From positions 228,185-292,184 of the forward strand of contig JAXGME010000005.1 of NCBI GenBank assembly GCA_040768845.1: a DNA stretch of 64,000 nucleotides, in the 5' to 3' direction. The DNA comes from JAEZHK01 sp040768845 (GTDB lineage: Bacteria; Bacillota; Clostridia; Christensenellales; Aristaeellaceae). The notes under the pieces were generated by a model. That model searched no databases. It was not told the DNA's origin and worked only from the letters and a program-made list of their open reading frames with translations. Each line of letters starts with the position of its first letter. Position 1 is the stretch's first letter. Of the stretch, positions 42,070 to 50,481 are shown piece after piece. Made by a program: the position numbers and the translations under genes.

Positions 42070-43375
42070 GTTGTTCTCCCTTCATCATCTTCTCCCTCGC
42101 AACGGCTCTCATCTCGTCCGTCCAGCTCTCACGGCGTGAGGGGTATGCCCAGGTGAGTGTCCGTTCGGTACCGTCTTTGAAAGTGAACACCAGAACGCCG
42201 ACGCCGGGAATGGTGATGGACGCGATCTTATCCTTGAACCTGACGGGGTCGTACTCGGCAAGCCCCAACGCCTCGGCGCATTTCGCCTTGAGGATGTCCT
42301 CGGGGATCCGTTTTGAAGGGCACTCGTCCTTGCCCCGATTGGTGTAGGTTGCGCAAGTCCACGTCGTCTTGGCGTACTTCGTACTGGTAGCGCTGACTTT
42401 CCTGCGAAAATTCGCGCCACACCGTCCGCAATGGATGATGCCAGTGAACTCGCTGAACGCTTGCTTCCGCGATGGCTTTACCTTTGCCGCCCGTCTCCCG
42501 AGCTCGGCCTGAACCGCCTCGTAGGTCTCCGCGCTGACAATTGGCTCGTGCGTCCCCTCAACGTAGTAGCGCTCGAACTCGCCGTGATTCCGTTTGTGGC
42601 GCTTGGTGAGATGATTGGCCACGAAGCTCTTTTGAAGGCACATATCCCCAATGATCTTCTCATCGGTGAGGATGCTATGAACCGTGCTCTCCGACCAGCG
42701 CCCGCCGCTCTTGGTAGGGATTCCGAGCGCGGTAAGCTTCTTCATGATGGCGTTCCTGCCCATGCCGCCCAGGTAGTCAGCATAGATCATTCGCACGACC
42801 TCGGCTTCAGCTGGGTTAATCGTCAGCTCGCGCGCCTTGCAATCGTAGCCGTAGATGCGCATATGCCCGGCGGCTTTGCCTTCTCTAAAGTCTTTGCGGA
42901 TGCGCCACTTGCTGTTTTCGCTGACCGAGCGGCTCTCTTCCTGGGCGTATGCCGCGAGTATGGTCAACATCAATTCTCCGTCCCCCGACATCGAGTTGAG
43001 GTTCTGTTCCTCAAAGAATACGCCGACGCCGAGCGCCTTGAGCTCGCGGACGGTCTGCAATAGGTCGACGGTGTTCCGGGCGAAGCGTGAAATCGACTTC
43101 GTAATGATAAAGTCGATCTTCCCCGCCCGGCAGTCTTCAATCAGCCGCTGGAATTCCGGACGGCTGTCCTTCGTGCCAGTTTCCGCCTCATCCGCATACA
43201 CGCCGGCATACTCCCACTCCGACTTGCGCTGGATCAGCTCGCTATAGAAGCTGACCTGCGCGGCGAGTGAGTGGAGCATCTCGTCCTTTCCGCAGGAAAC
43301 GCGAGCATAAGCGGCGGTGCGTTGGCGGGTCAGGATTTGTGGCGCGAGGTCAAGTTTCGTGATTTTCCTGTTCAT
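42062..43375 (-). CDS. Large serine recombinase (first in operon)
   Basis: This 437-residue serine recombinase has YARVSCGKDE (catalytic Ser), KSISRFARNTVD, EESRSVSENSKWRIRK, and a zinc ribbon CGRCGANF...C...C. ATG 43375 follows AGGAGGTTACT; an in-frame start 24 bp upstream lacks a site. It is distinct from its neighbour, with about one third of the core positions differing by eye, and shorter because it lacks the long coiled coil. Confidence 0.92.
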   Translation of the reverse strand: MNRKITKLDLAPQILTRQRTAAYARVSCGKDEMLHSLAAQVSFYSELIQRKSEWEYAGVYADEAETGTKDSRPEFQRLIEDCRAGKIDFIITKSISRFARNTVDLLQTVRELKALGVGVFFEEQNLNSMSGDGELMLTILAAYAQEESRSVSENSKWRIRKDFREGKAAGHMRIYGYDCKARELTINPAEAEVVRMIYADYLGGMGRNAIMKKLTALGIPTKSGGRWSESTVHSILTDEKIIGDMCLQKSFVANHLTKRHKRNHGEFERYYVEGTHEPIVSAETYEAVQAELGRRAAKVKPSRKQAFSEFTGIIHCGRCGANFRRKVSATSTKYAKTTWTCATYTNRGKDECPSKRIPEDILKAKCAEALGLAEYDPVRFKDKIASITIPGVGVLVFTFKDGTERTLTWAYPSRRESWTDEMRAVAREKMMKGEQHG

Positions 43376-43589
43376 AGTAACCTCCTTTCGCGCTACCATA
43401 TATCACTCTTTTTTCCCCACATAGCAAGTTACGTTCAAGGTATATGCTTCGGGATGATAAACCGTATTTTTGCGATAGCTTGGTTTCAATCGCCGACATC
43501 TCTTCGTTGGTTATGACTCCACTAGTGAGCCATTTCGTGAACACCGCCATCGCTGCCTTGTAGCGGAGGATTGCTTCTTCTTTGGTCAT
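43350..43589 (-). CDS. SHOCT-like small protein
   Basis: This 79-residue protein contains a short helical SHOCT-like motif, VFTKWLTSGVITNEEMSAIETKLSQKYG. Such proteins often precede serine recombinase genes in Clostridia elements. It overlaps the recombinase by 26 bp and the upstream gene by 4 bp. Function unknown; oligomerisation is the usual suggestion for the motif. Confidence 0.75.
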   Translation of the reverse strand: MTKEEAILRYKAAMAVFTKWLTSGVITNEEMSAIETKLSQKYGLSSRSIYLERNLLCGEKRVIYGSAKGGYYEQENHET

Positions 43590-44080
43590 GCGGAGCCCCT
43601 CCGCGCCTCAGCGACGCACGCCCTGGAGCAGTATTTCCGGTGAGCGTTACCGTAGCTCTCAAACGTTTTGCCGCACTTTGGGCAAACAAAATGGTAGATT
43701 GCCTTGCGGTTCAGAGCTTCCGGGTGGACTTTCCACCACGTCGACCGGCATTTGTCAGAGCAAAAGCGTTTACGCTTTGAGCCGGGCGTATGGGTCAGCC
43801 TGCGCCCGCAATTTTGGCAAGCATCCGCGTCATCAGCTTCTGGCTGCGGAATCTTACCGCTTACGCCCATATCGTTTCGGCGGCAGTATGATTGCACGGT
43901 GTTGAGGGGTATGCCAAGTGCGGCGGCGATTTTCTTATAGCTTTCGCCCTTGCCGCGCAAGGCTGCGATCTTTTGTTTCTGCTTCATTGTCATGAGCCTT
44001 GCCTCCATAGCAGGCAGCAAGTAATCCGAATATGGGGGCAATGAGCTGTACCGTGATTTGGCGGCTGTACCTTTTTTCAT
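43586..44080 (-). CDS. Helix-turn-helix and zinc-finger protein of the element
   Basis: This 164-residue protein has a helix-turn-helix (IAALRGKGESYKKIAAALGIPLNTVQSYCRRN, written here only to mark residues about 38-69). Two zinc-finger-like pairs follow: CQNCGRR...CSDKC and CPKCGKTF...CSRAC. It is the first gene of the recombinase operon with AGGAGG 9 nt upstream; an internal ATG at 43993 also has a GGAGG. It is probably a DNA-binding regulator or accessory of recombination. Confidence 0.7.
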   Translation of the reverse strand: MKKGTAAKSRYSSLPPYSDYLLPAMEARLMTMKQKQKIAALRGKGESYKKIAAALGIPLNTVQSYCRRNDMGVSGKIPQPEADDADACQNCGRRLTHTPGSKRKRFCSDKCRSTWWKVHPEALNRKAIYHFVCPKCGKTFESYGNAHRKYCSRACVAEARRGSA

Positions 44081-44131
44081 AACGGCATACCTCCTGCCGA
44101 TAAGCGAAGAAGGCAGCGCAATCGAACCCCC

Positions 44132-44178
44132 AAAAACAAAAAAAGTCCGCGAAACGGCAGAAAGCCGAATCGCGGAGT
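44132..44178 (-). terminator. Terminator upstream of the recombinase operon
   Basis: On the minus strand tccgcg...cggc pairs with gccg...cgcgga (44164-44176 with 44146-44158), then an A-run on the plus strand (44132-44144) gives a U-tract. It would stop read-through from the sugar kinase operon into the recombinase genes. Confidence 0.65.
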
Positions 44179-44271
44179 TATTTCATTATCACATTATGGC
44201 TTGATCGCAAATATTGCCCGAAATTTCTACCAATACCAATGTGAGAACTCGCTTTTCCAATATCCGGAGGT

Positions 44272-44386
44272 ATGCATGCCAAAAAGTCGCTTCGCCCACG
44301 CAGCCACCCCAACTGCCCTGCGCTGACCAGTGGACAGTATTGTCCCGAACATCGGAAGTTGGCGGCGGCCCGCTACACCGATCGCT
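44272..44386 (+). pseudogene. Truncated phage HNH endonuclease, N-terminal fragment
   Basis: About 38 residues, starting MHAKKSLRPRSHPNCPALTS and continuing GQYCPEHRKLAAARYTDRF, match the start of small phage HNH endonucleases, with the zinc-binding C-x4-5-C pair. The frame then runs into the antisense of the sugar kinase gene, so the catalytic HNH part is missing. The break coincides with the kinase stop codon at 44387. It marks a recombination joint. Confidence 0.6.
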
Positions 44387-45409
44387 TCAGCGCTGTACGC
44401 GGCCGGATTCATCGCCCTGCGCCAGCTTTTCGATCTCTTCCACCGTCACCAGGTTGAAGTCGTGCTCGATCGAATGCTTCAGGCAGGACGCCGCCGCGGC
44501 GAACTCCACCGCCCGCTGCGGCTCAAACCCCTTCTGGGTTGCGTAGATCAGCCCTGCTCCGAAGCTGTCGCCGCCGCCGACGCGGTCAACGATGTGTACT
44601 CGATAGCGCTTTGAGAAGTAGGCTATACCGCCCTCGAACAACAGCGCGCCCCACTCGTTGTCGCTGGCGGAGATGCTGCCGCGCAGCGTGATGGCGATCT
44701 TTTTGACGCCGAAGCGCTCCGTGAGCTGCCTGGCCACGTCCTCGTAGCCCTCACGGCTCAATTCGCCCTTATCGATTTCGGTCCCGACGGCCCGGATGCC
44801 GAACACATCGGCCGCGTCCTCCTCGTTGGCGATGAGCACATCCACGTAAGGCATGTACTTCGCCATGACCTCGCCAGCCCGCTCATGGCTCCAGAGGTTT
44901 TTACGGTAATTGAGGTCGCAGCTGACCGTGACGCCCACCTGTTTTGCGGCCATCAGCGCATCCATGCAGATGTCCGGAAGTTCGCCGCCCAGCGCCGGGG
45001 TAATGCCGGTGAAGTGGAACCATTCTGCACCGTTCAGGATCTTCGCCCAGTCGAAGTCTCCGCGTGACGCCTCCGCGATGGCGGAGTGTGCGCGGTCGTA
45101 GAACACCTTGCTGGCGCGCTGGCTCGCGCCCTTCTCAACGAAGTACAACCCCAGCCTGTTTCCGCCCCAGCAGATGTCCGAGCAGTCGACCCGATAGCGC
45201 GAAAGCTCCATCATGGCGGCGCGGCCCAGGTCATTCCCGGGAAGCCTGGTCACATAGGAAGAAGGAAGGCCCAGGTACGCCAGTGAAACCGCCACGTTGG
45301 CCTCGCCGCCCGCGAAGGACAACTCCAGCCTCTGCGCCTGTACAAGCCTCAGGAATCCCTCGGGGTTCAAGCGCCCCATGAGCTCGCCGAAACAAACCGT
45401 CTTTTTCAC
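44387..45409 (-). CDS. kdgK: 2-keto-3-deoxygluconate kinase-like PfkB sugar kinase
   Basis: This 340-residue PfkB-family kinase has the sugar-binding FAGGEANVAVSLAYLG, the YFVEKGASQRASKVFYDR block typical of KDG kinases, and the C-terminal anion-hole motif VGGGDSFGAGLI with its catalytic Asp. It phosphorylates 2-keto-3-deoxygluconate to KDPG, the substrate of the aldolase encoded just upstream. GTG 45409 has a GGGGGG site 5 nt upstream. The gene is complete, but its stop codon lies exactly at the joint with phage sequence. Confidence 0.88.
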   Translation of the reverse strand: MKKTVCFGELMGRLNPEGFLRLVQAQRLELSFAGGEANVAVSLAYLGLPSSYVTRLPGNDLGRAAMMELSRYRVDCSDICWGGNRLGLYFVEKGASQRASKVFYDRAHSAIAEASRGDFDWAKILNGAEWFHFTGITPALGGELPDICMDALMAAKQVGVTVSCDLNYRKNLWSHERAGEVMAKYMPYVDVLIANEEDAADVFGIRAVGTEIDKGELSREGYEDVARQLTERFGVKKIAITLRGSISASDNEWGALLFEGGIAYFSKRYRVHIVDRVGGGDSFGAGLIYATQKGFEPQRAVEFAAAASCLKHSIEHDFNLVTVEEIEKLAQGDESGRVQR

Positions 45410-45419
45410 GTTGTCCCCC

Positions 45420-46058
45420 CTACGCCAGTTTCGTATACGCCCGCGCAAGCTCAGTCAGTTCGCCATAGCAGCCCTCTGCGATCAGTTTGTTGTCGACGAT
45501 GTTGCTGCCGATGCCTGCTGCCTTTGCACCGGCCTTGAAAAAATCGGCGAGATTATTCAGGTCCACGCCGCCGACAACCATCAGCGGAATATGGGGGAGA
45601 GGCCCTTGCAAGGCTTTCAGATAACCTGTCCCCAAGTCTCCAGCGGGAAAAAGCTTGACCATCGCCGCGCCCAGCTTGAAGGCATGAGCGACCTCCGTGG
45701 GCGTCAATGCGCCTGGAATGGCCACCATACCGCGCTTGAGCACTTCGTCGATCACGTCCGGATCGATATTGGGCGCTAGCACAAAGCGCGCGCCCGCGTC
45801 CGCCGCCGCGCGGGCCTGCTCCCGGGACATCACGGTGCCCGCGCCGACCAGCATATCGGGGAAGCGTGAGGTGAGTGCTTCAATCATGCGCGCGGTTAGC
45901 CGGACGCATTCCGGGTCGGCCTGATCGAACGTGATCTCCATCAGACGGATCCCGCCACGATAGAGCGCCTCTGCAGCTGACACGATTCGGTTCACTGGTA
46001 CACGGCGCGCGATCGCGACGATCTTATGCTCGTTGATTCTTTCGACGACCTGAATCAT
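45420..46058 (-). CDS. KDPG/KHG aldolase
   Basis: This 212-residue class I aldolase cleaves 2-keto-3-deoxy-6-phosphogluconate to pyruvate and glyceraldehyde-3-phosphate. Glu in MEITFD, GAGTV, PGALTPTE and the Schiff-base Lys in VKLFPAGD are seen. It is the middle gene of a three-gene operon with deoC and the kinase (gaps of 37 and 10 bp). Confidence 0.93.
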   Translation of the reverse strand: MIQVVERINEHKIVAIARRVPVNRIVSAAEALYRGGIRLMEITFDQADPECVRLTARMIEALTSRFPDMLVGAGTVMSREQARAAADAGARFVLAPNIDPDVIDEVLKRGMVAIPGALTPTEVAHAFKLGAAMVKLFPAGDLGTGYLKALQGPLPHIPLMVVGGVDLNNLADFFKAGAKAAGIGSNIVDNKLIAEGCYGELTELARAYTKLA

Positions 46059-46095
46059 ACATCTCTCCTCTCCCTGTCAGGTGTACAACTTGTTA

Positions 46096-46812
46096 TTAGC
46101 CACACAAAATAGTGGTACCCGGTTTGTCAAACCGCGGCCCATCGGATTCGAAGCTGCAGATGATCTCCAGCGCAGAAATGCTGTTGATGCCGAAACGTTC
46201 CACACCCATACCCAGAAGTGCGTCAAATTCGGCCCTAGTGCGGATGCCACCAGACGCCTTGACCTTAATACTGCCTTGTGTGAGCTGCTTGATGCGTCTA
46301 ATGCGCTCGATATTCGCTTTGCCGGGAATCCAGCCGGTTCCCGTCTTTAGGAAATCGGCGCCGCTTCGAATTACGATCTCGCAGGCTTTGTCGGCCTCGT
46401 AATCGTTCAGAGTGTTCAGTTCGATTATGACCTTGGTCAGCGCCCTTCCCTGCGCCATGTGGACAATGGACGTTAGTTCGTCCAACACAAATTCGTATTC
46501 CTTGTTCTTAAACCGGCCAATGTTCATGACGATATCCATTTCCTGCACACCGTCTTCAAGAAGAAGTGCCGCTTCCAGCCGCTTGACCTCCGGCCGGTGG
46601 GCGCCGCCGGGAAACCCGACAGGTGATCCCACGTAGATGTCGGGCTCATCTTGAAGCATCATGGCAAGCGTCCTGACCCAGCAGGGTAAAACATGGACGT
46701 TAATGCATCGATACCTCTTGGCCTGCCAAACGACTTCCTCAATATCCGATAACGTTTGGCCTGCACGAACAGCGCTGATGTCGATCAATCTGGCCGCTTC
46801 TAGTGAATTCAT
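46096..46812 (-). CDS. deoC: Deoxyribose-phosphate aldolase family protein
   Basis: This 238-residue class I aldolase of the DeoC family has the Schiff-base Lys in ADFLKTGTGW and the KASGGIRT phosphate-binding loop. In this operon it may act on a deoxy-sugar phosphate other than deoxyribose phosphate. ATG 46812 follows gggggtgaggat. It is the first gene after a strong promoter whose spacer and -10 carry a palindromic operator. Confidence 0.88.
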   Translation of the reverse strand: MNSLEAARLIDISAVRAGQTLSDIEEVVWQAKRYRCINVHVLPCWVRTLAMMLQDEPDIYVGSPVGFPGGAHRPEVKRLEAALLLEDGVQEMDIVMNIGRFKNKEYEFVLDELTSIVHMAQGRALTKVIIELNTLNDYEADKACEIVIRSGADFLKTGTGWIPGKANIERIRRIKQLTQGSIKVKASGGIRTRAEFDALLGMGVERFGINSISALEIICSFESDGPRFDKPGTTILCG

Positions 46813-46848
46813 ATCCTCACCCCCACACTGAATTTCCCATTCCAATTG

Positions 46849-46879
46849 TCATAATAACATCATTATGAATCGATGTCAA
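46849..46879 (-). promoter_or_regulatory. Promoter and operator of the deoC-aldolase-kinase operon
   Basis: On the minus strand TTGACA (46874-46879), 17 bp, TATTAT (46851-46856). The palindrome TCATAATAACATCATTATGA (46849-46868) has 7-nt arms and covers spacer and -10, ideal for repression. The same CATAAT-N6-ATTATG form recurs at 51346-51367. Confidence 0.75.
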
Positions 46880-46997
46880 CCTAGAATATTTATATGAGAA
46901 AAGCCAGGCTGAAGCCATTGTCTTTGCCGGATTTAATTTATTGTGCATATAAATATGGATAAGAAAATATATAATATGTAGAATTTGTTTGAGTAGA

Positions 46998-47026
46998 TTG
47001 ACGAGTTATCTGAGATCTGATACAAT
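46998..47026 (+). promoter_or_regulatory. Promoter of the first GntR gene
   Basis: TTGACG (46998-47003), 17 bp, TACAAT (47021-47026), 30 bp before the start. The intergenic DNA 46880-46997 is AT-rich and holds no other feature I can name. Confidence 0.7.
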
Positions 47027-47055
47027 GCGGCCATAAAGCGAATTGAGGTTGGCAA

Positions 47056-47757
47056 ATGGTGATGGAAGGCAAAAGAAAATCCTTGATCGATGCCGTGCAG
47101 GATTCGATCATCGACATGGTGATAGAACACACGAACAACGGGGCGAAGGAAACGGACGGTTGTATCTTCAGTGAGGGCGAGCTGGCTGAGCAGTTTCAGG
47201 TCAGCCGCTCCACGATCCGCGAGGCGATCCGCTCTTTGGAAGTGCGCGGGTTTGTGGAAAGGGTACACGGGGTCGGGATCCGGCTTCACGACCGGAGCCT
47301 TGAGGTCGTCAGCCAATCGTTATTGGACATGATTACGCGCAGCGGTGCGGACTACCCCGAACTTCTACAGGTGCGGCGAATCATTGAAGTGGAGGCCGCA
47401 GGGCTCGCGGCGCGTTATGCCACCGTAGAGATCGCATGGATGCAGGAAGCAATTGCGGTTATGGAAGATAAAACGTCCAGCTTTGAGCGTTATACTCAGG
47501 CGGACTTCAGCTTTCACACTAGTGTCGTGAAAGCAACCAAGAATAAGACGCTCGAGGCGCTGGCCATGGCGTTCAAACGCATTACTCAAAAGCTGATTAA
47601 TGCCTCAATTCCGAAAAATGATCGCCCCGAGATCAACGTATTGTACCACAAGCGGATACTGAACTGTATCGTTTTACACGATGTCGAAGGCGCACGGAAG
47701 GCCATGTCGGATCATTTGGATGCTACCGAGAAGAACATCGCGATGCTCAATCCATAA
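47056..47757 (+). CDS. GntR/FadR-type regulator
   Basis: This 233-residue repressor has the winged helix EGELAEQFQVSRSTIREAIRSLEVRGFVERVHGVGI. An all-helical FCD effector domain follows, with the metal-ligand pattern of D (YTQADFSFH), H and H (VLYHKRI, MSDHLDATE). FCD regulators of this type commonly sense sugar acids (hexuronates, galactonate). It is divergent from the deoC operon and followed at 62 bp by the dehydratase. Confidence 0.9.
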   Translation: MVMEGKRKSLIDAVQDSIIDMVIEHTNNGAKETDGCIFSEGELAEQFQVSRSTIREAIRSLEVRGFVERVHGVGIRLHDRSLEVVSQSLLDMITRSGADYPELLQVRRIIEVEAAGLAARYATVEIAWMQEAIAVMEDKTSSFERYTQADFSFHTSVVKATKNKTLEALAMAFKRITQKLINASIPKNDRPEINVLYHKRILNCIVLHDVEGARKAMSDHLDATEKNIAMLNP

Positions 47758-47819
47758 AAGGCCTTCTCCGGTTACCAAACTTTTTGGTGGGGAAACGTGT
47801 GTGACTGCGAGGATGTTTT

Positions 47820-48962
47820 ATGAAGATTACTGGCATCGAGACGGTGGTAGTGAATCACGCGCTGGAGAATGGCGAATCCTTCGCGTTTTCCCAGGCGTGG
47901 TACAATGCAAGGACGATCATGATCGCCAAAGTGACCACCGATGCGGGCATTATCGGCTGGGGCGAGGCATTCGGCCCCGCTTGGGTCAACAAAGCCACGA
48001 TCGACAATTACTATAAGCCGATGCTGATAGGTCTCGACCCTTTCGATTCCGAGGTCATATGGGAGCGATTGTACAATAGATTCCGTGACCACTGTACCAA
48101 GGGGAATGCGATCGAAGCAATCAGCGCGATCGATATCGCATTCTGGGATATCAAGGGCAAGGCGCTGAACCTGCCGATCTACAAGATCCTGGGCGGCGCG
48201 GCGCGCAAATCCATTGTACCTTATGCGACCGGAATGTACCGCCAGGTGCTGCCCACGCAGAATAAGGCGCTGTGCGACGAGGCCGCTCAATACGTCGAGC
48301 AGGGATTCAAAGCGATCAAACTTAAGATCGGCTTTGGCTTAAACGACGATGTAAAAGCTGTTCAAGCCGTTCGCAGGGCTGTCGGCGATGACATCAAATT
48401 AATGATCGACGCCAACCACGCCTACAACGCCTGCACCGCGATCCAACTCTGCAAGCGCATTGAAGAATGTGATATCACATGGTTTGAGGAGCCGGTGCCA
48501 CCGGAAGACTACGACGGATACGTCGAGGTCAAATCCAAAACCACAATCCCAATCTCCGGTGGCGAAGCGGAATTTACGCGTTACGGTTTCAACCAACTGC
48601 TTAGCAGGCGGTGTGTGGACATCGTGCAGCCGGACTGCTGCGTTACCGGCGGTATCTCCGAGTTCCAAAAGATCGCGGTGCTGGCCGCCGTGCACAACAT
48701 TCAGTGCTATCCGCACGTCTGGGGCAGTTCCATTGCGCTGTTCACCGGGCTGCACTGCGCGTTCTCGCTGATGGACTATCCATTCGGGCTGGTACCCCCG
48801 CCCATGTACCTGGAGTATGACCGCACGCCAAACATATTCCGCGAGAAGCTGGCCATCGAACCGCTAAAGATCGTGAACGGCGTGGTGTACCCGCCGGAAA
48901 AGCCAGGCCTAGGCATTGATATTGATGAAGAACTGATCGCTCGGTACGCGTTGGGACGCTGA
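47820..48962 (+). CDS. Mandelate racemase/enolase-superfamily sugar-acid dehydratase
   Basis: This 380-residue enolase-superfamily enzyme has an N-terminal capping domain (SAIDIAFWDIKGKALNLPIYKILGG) and a barrel with KLKIG (K-x-K), the metal ligands in IDANHAYN, FEEP and SGGEAE, and a late His in PHVWGS. It should dehydrate an aldonate to a 2-keto-3-deoxy acid, feeding the KDG kinase and KDPG aldolase encoded divergently. Which aldonate cannot be decided. Confidence 0.88.
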   Translation: MKITGIETVVVNHALENGESFAFSQAWYNARTIMIAKVTTDAGIIGWGEAFGPAWVNKATIDNYYKPMLIGLDPFDSEVIWERLYNRFRDHCTKGNAIEAISAIDIAFWDIKGKALNLPIYKILGGAARKSIVPYATGMYRQVLPTQNKALCDEAAQYVEQGFKAIKLKIGFGLNDDVKAVQAVRRAVGDDIKLMIDANHAYNACTAIQLCKRIEECDITWFEEPVPPEDYDGYVEVKSKTTIPISGGEAEFTRYGFNQLLSRRCVDIVQPDCCVTGGISEFQKIAVLAAVHNIQCYPHVWGSSIALFTGLHCAFSLMDYPFGLVPPPMYLEYDRTPNIFREKLAIEPLKIVNGVVYPPEKPGLGIDIDEELIARYALGR

Positions 48963-48972
48963 GGAGGTCAAT

Positions 48973-50394
48973 ATGTTTCGGCATTATATCGCAGGTAGCC
49001 TGGTCGAAGGCACTGGCCAGGAGGTTCGGATCACGAATCCCGCCACCGGCGATTTCGTTGGCTGTTTTCGGGCCGCTGAGGAGGGCGTAGCGCGGAAGGC
49101 GCTCCTGGCCGCTCAGAAGGGCTTTGCAGCTTGGTCGAATCTATCCATCGGAGCGCGAGCGGCCCACATCGCCCGTCTGAAGGATGCCATTCTGGCGCAT
49201 GAGACCGAGGTCGTTGATCTTTTGATGGCTGAGACCGGGAAACCGCTCTCTGGCGCGAGCTACGACTTTGGCATGTTGATCCAGTGCCTGGGGTATTACC
49301 CCGAGGAGGCCCGCCGCATCACGGGCAGGATCATCGAAGACGAGGACGGTGGTTTTCGGAATCTGATCATCCACCAGCCTCTGGGCGTGGTGGTAGGGTA
49401 TCTGGCCTGGAACTTCCCACTGCTCAACGTGGGCTACAAACTAGGACCCTCGCTGGCGTCCGGCTGTGCGTGCATTTTGACGCCATCAAATAACACGCCA
49501 CTGGCAACCTTAACAATCGGTGAAATCGCGGCAGAGATCGATTTCCCAGGCGGAGTGTTCAACATTCTGGCAGGCAGCCACAACTCAATCAGCCCCGTGC
49601 TCAGTGGCAGTACTATTACACGGATGATTACGTTGATTGGATCCTCCCGCGCGGGCCGCGAAATAATCAGGGAATCCGCGGGATCCATCAAGAAATATTC
49701 ACTGGAACTGGGCGGCAACGCACCGGCGATCGTGCTGGGCGACGCGGATGTTGAGGCGGCTGCCTGCGCCCTGACTGACCTCAAGTGCGGAAACGCCGGG
49801 CAGATCTGCGTCAATGTCAACCGCGCGTTCATTCATACTTCCGTGCACGACGCGTTTGTCGGATGCGCAAAGGCCCGGATGGAAGAGGTCAAGCTTGGTT
49901 GGGGCCGTGAGCCAGGCGCGACGATGGGTCCGATGATCAGCCGCGAAGAACAGCAGCGTATGGGCGAACTGGTGGCGGACGCGCTTCAGAAAGGCGCGAA
50001 GTTGGTGACCGGCGGACGTGTGCCGGAGGGCATGGCGGGGAATTACTTTCCGCCCACCCTATTGGACAATGTGACGCGGGACATGCGAGTATACAAAGAA
50101 GAAATATTTGGCCCGATCCTGCCGGTGATGGCCTTTACTGACGCCGACGACATCGTGGCGATGGCCAATGATACAGAATACGGCCTTGCTTCCTATCTGT
50201 TCACCAACGACTATCGAGCGGTGTTTAGAATCGCCGAGTCCCTTGAGTTTGGGACGGTGTGCGTCAATGAACCGTTCTTTGCGGTGAACGTTCCTCATGG
50301 AGGGGTCAAAGAAAGCGGGGTCGGCAAGGACTGTTCGGTCTACAGCCTTGAGGAGTATTACAACGTCAAACGGATTTCGATGAAACTCAAATAA
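48973..50394 (+). CDS. NAD(P)-dependent aldehyde dehydrogenase
   Basis: This 473-residue aldehyde dehydrogenase has AWNFPLLNVGYKLGPSLASG, the catalytic Glu in SLELGGNAPAIV and the catalytic Cys in GNAGQICVNVNR. It resembles succinate-semialdehyde and glycolaldehyde/lactaldehyde dehydrogenases. It lies 10 bp after the dehydratase gene and likely oxidises an aldehyde made by one of the aldolases. Confidence 0.9.
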   Translation: MFRHYIAGSLVEGTGQEVRITNPATGDFVGCFRAAEEGVARKALLAAQKGFAAWSNLSIGARAAHIARLKDAILAHETEVVDLLMAETGKPLSGASYDFGMLIQCLGYYPEEARRITGRIIEDEDGGFRNLIIHQPLGVVVGYLAWNFPLLNVGYKLGPSLASGCACILTPSNNTPLATLTIGEIAAEIDFPGGVFNILAGSHNSISPVLSGSTITRMITLIGSSRAGREIIRESAGSIKKYSLELGGNAPAIVLGDADVEAAACALTDLKCGNAGQICVNVNRAFIHTSVHDAFVGCAKARMEEVKLGWGREPGATMGPMISREEQQRMGELVADALQKGAKLVTGGRVPEGMAGNYFPPTLLDNVTRDMRVYKEEIFGPILPVMAFTDADDIVAMANDTEYGLASYLFTNDYRAVFRIAESLEFGTVCVNEPFFAVNVPHGGVKESGVGKDCSVYSLEEYYNVKRISMKLK

Positions 50395-50408
50395 GCAAAG
50401 TTATGGGT

Positions 50409-50454
50409 TTGACATGAGCACACGCCGATGGTAATATTCATAATAACGTAATAG
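50409..50454 (+). promoter_or_regulatory. Promoter and half-operator of the second GntR gene
   Basis: TTGACA (50409-50414), 17 bp, TAATAT (50432-50437). It is followed by TCATAATAAC, identical to the left half of the deoC operator, with a degenerate right half. This suggests autoregulation or cross-regulation. Confidence 0.65.
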
Positions 50455-50481
50455 CGTTGTGAGAATAGGAAGTGTGCGTGG

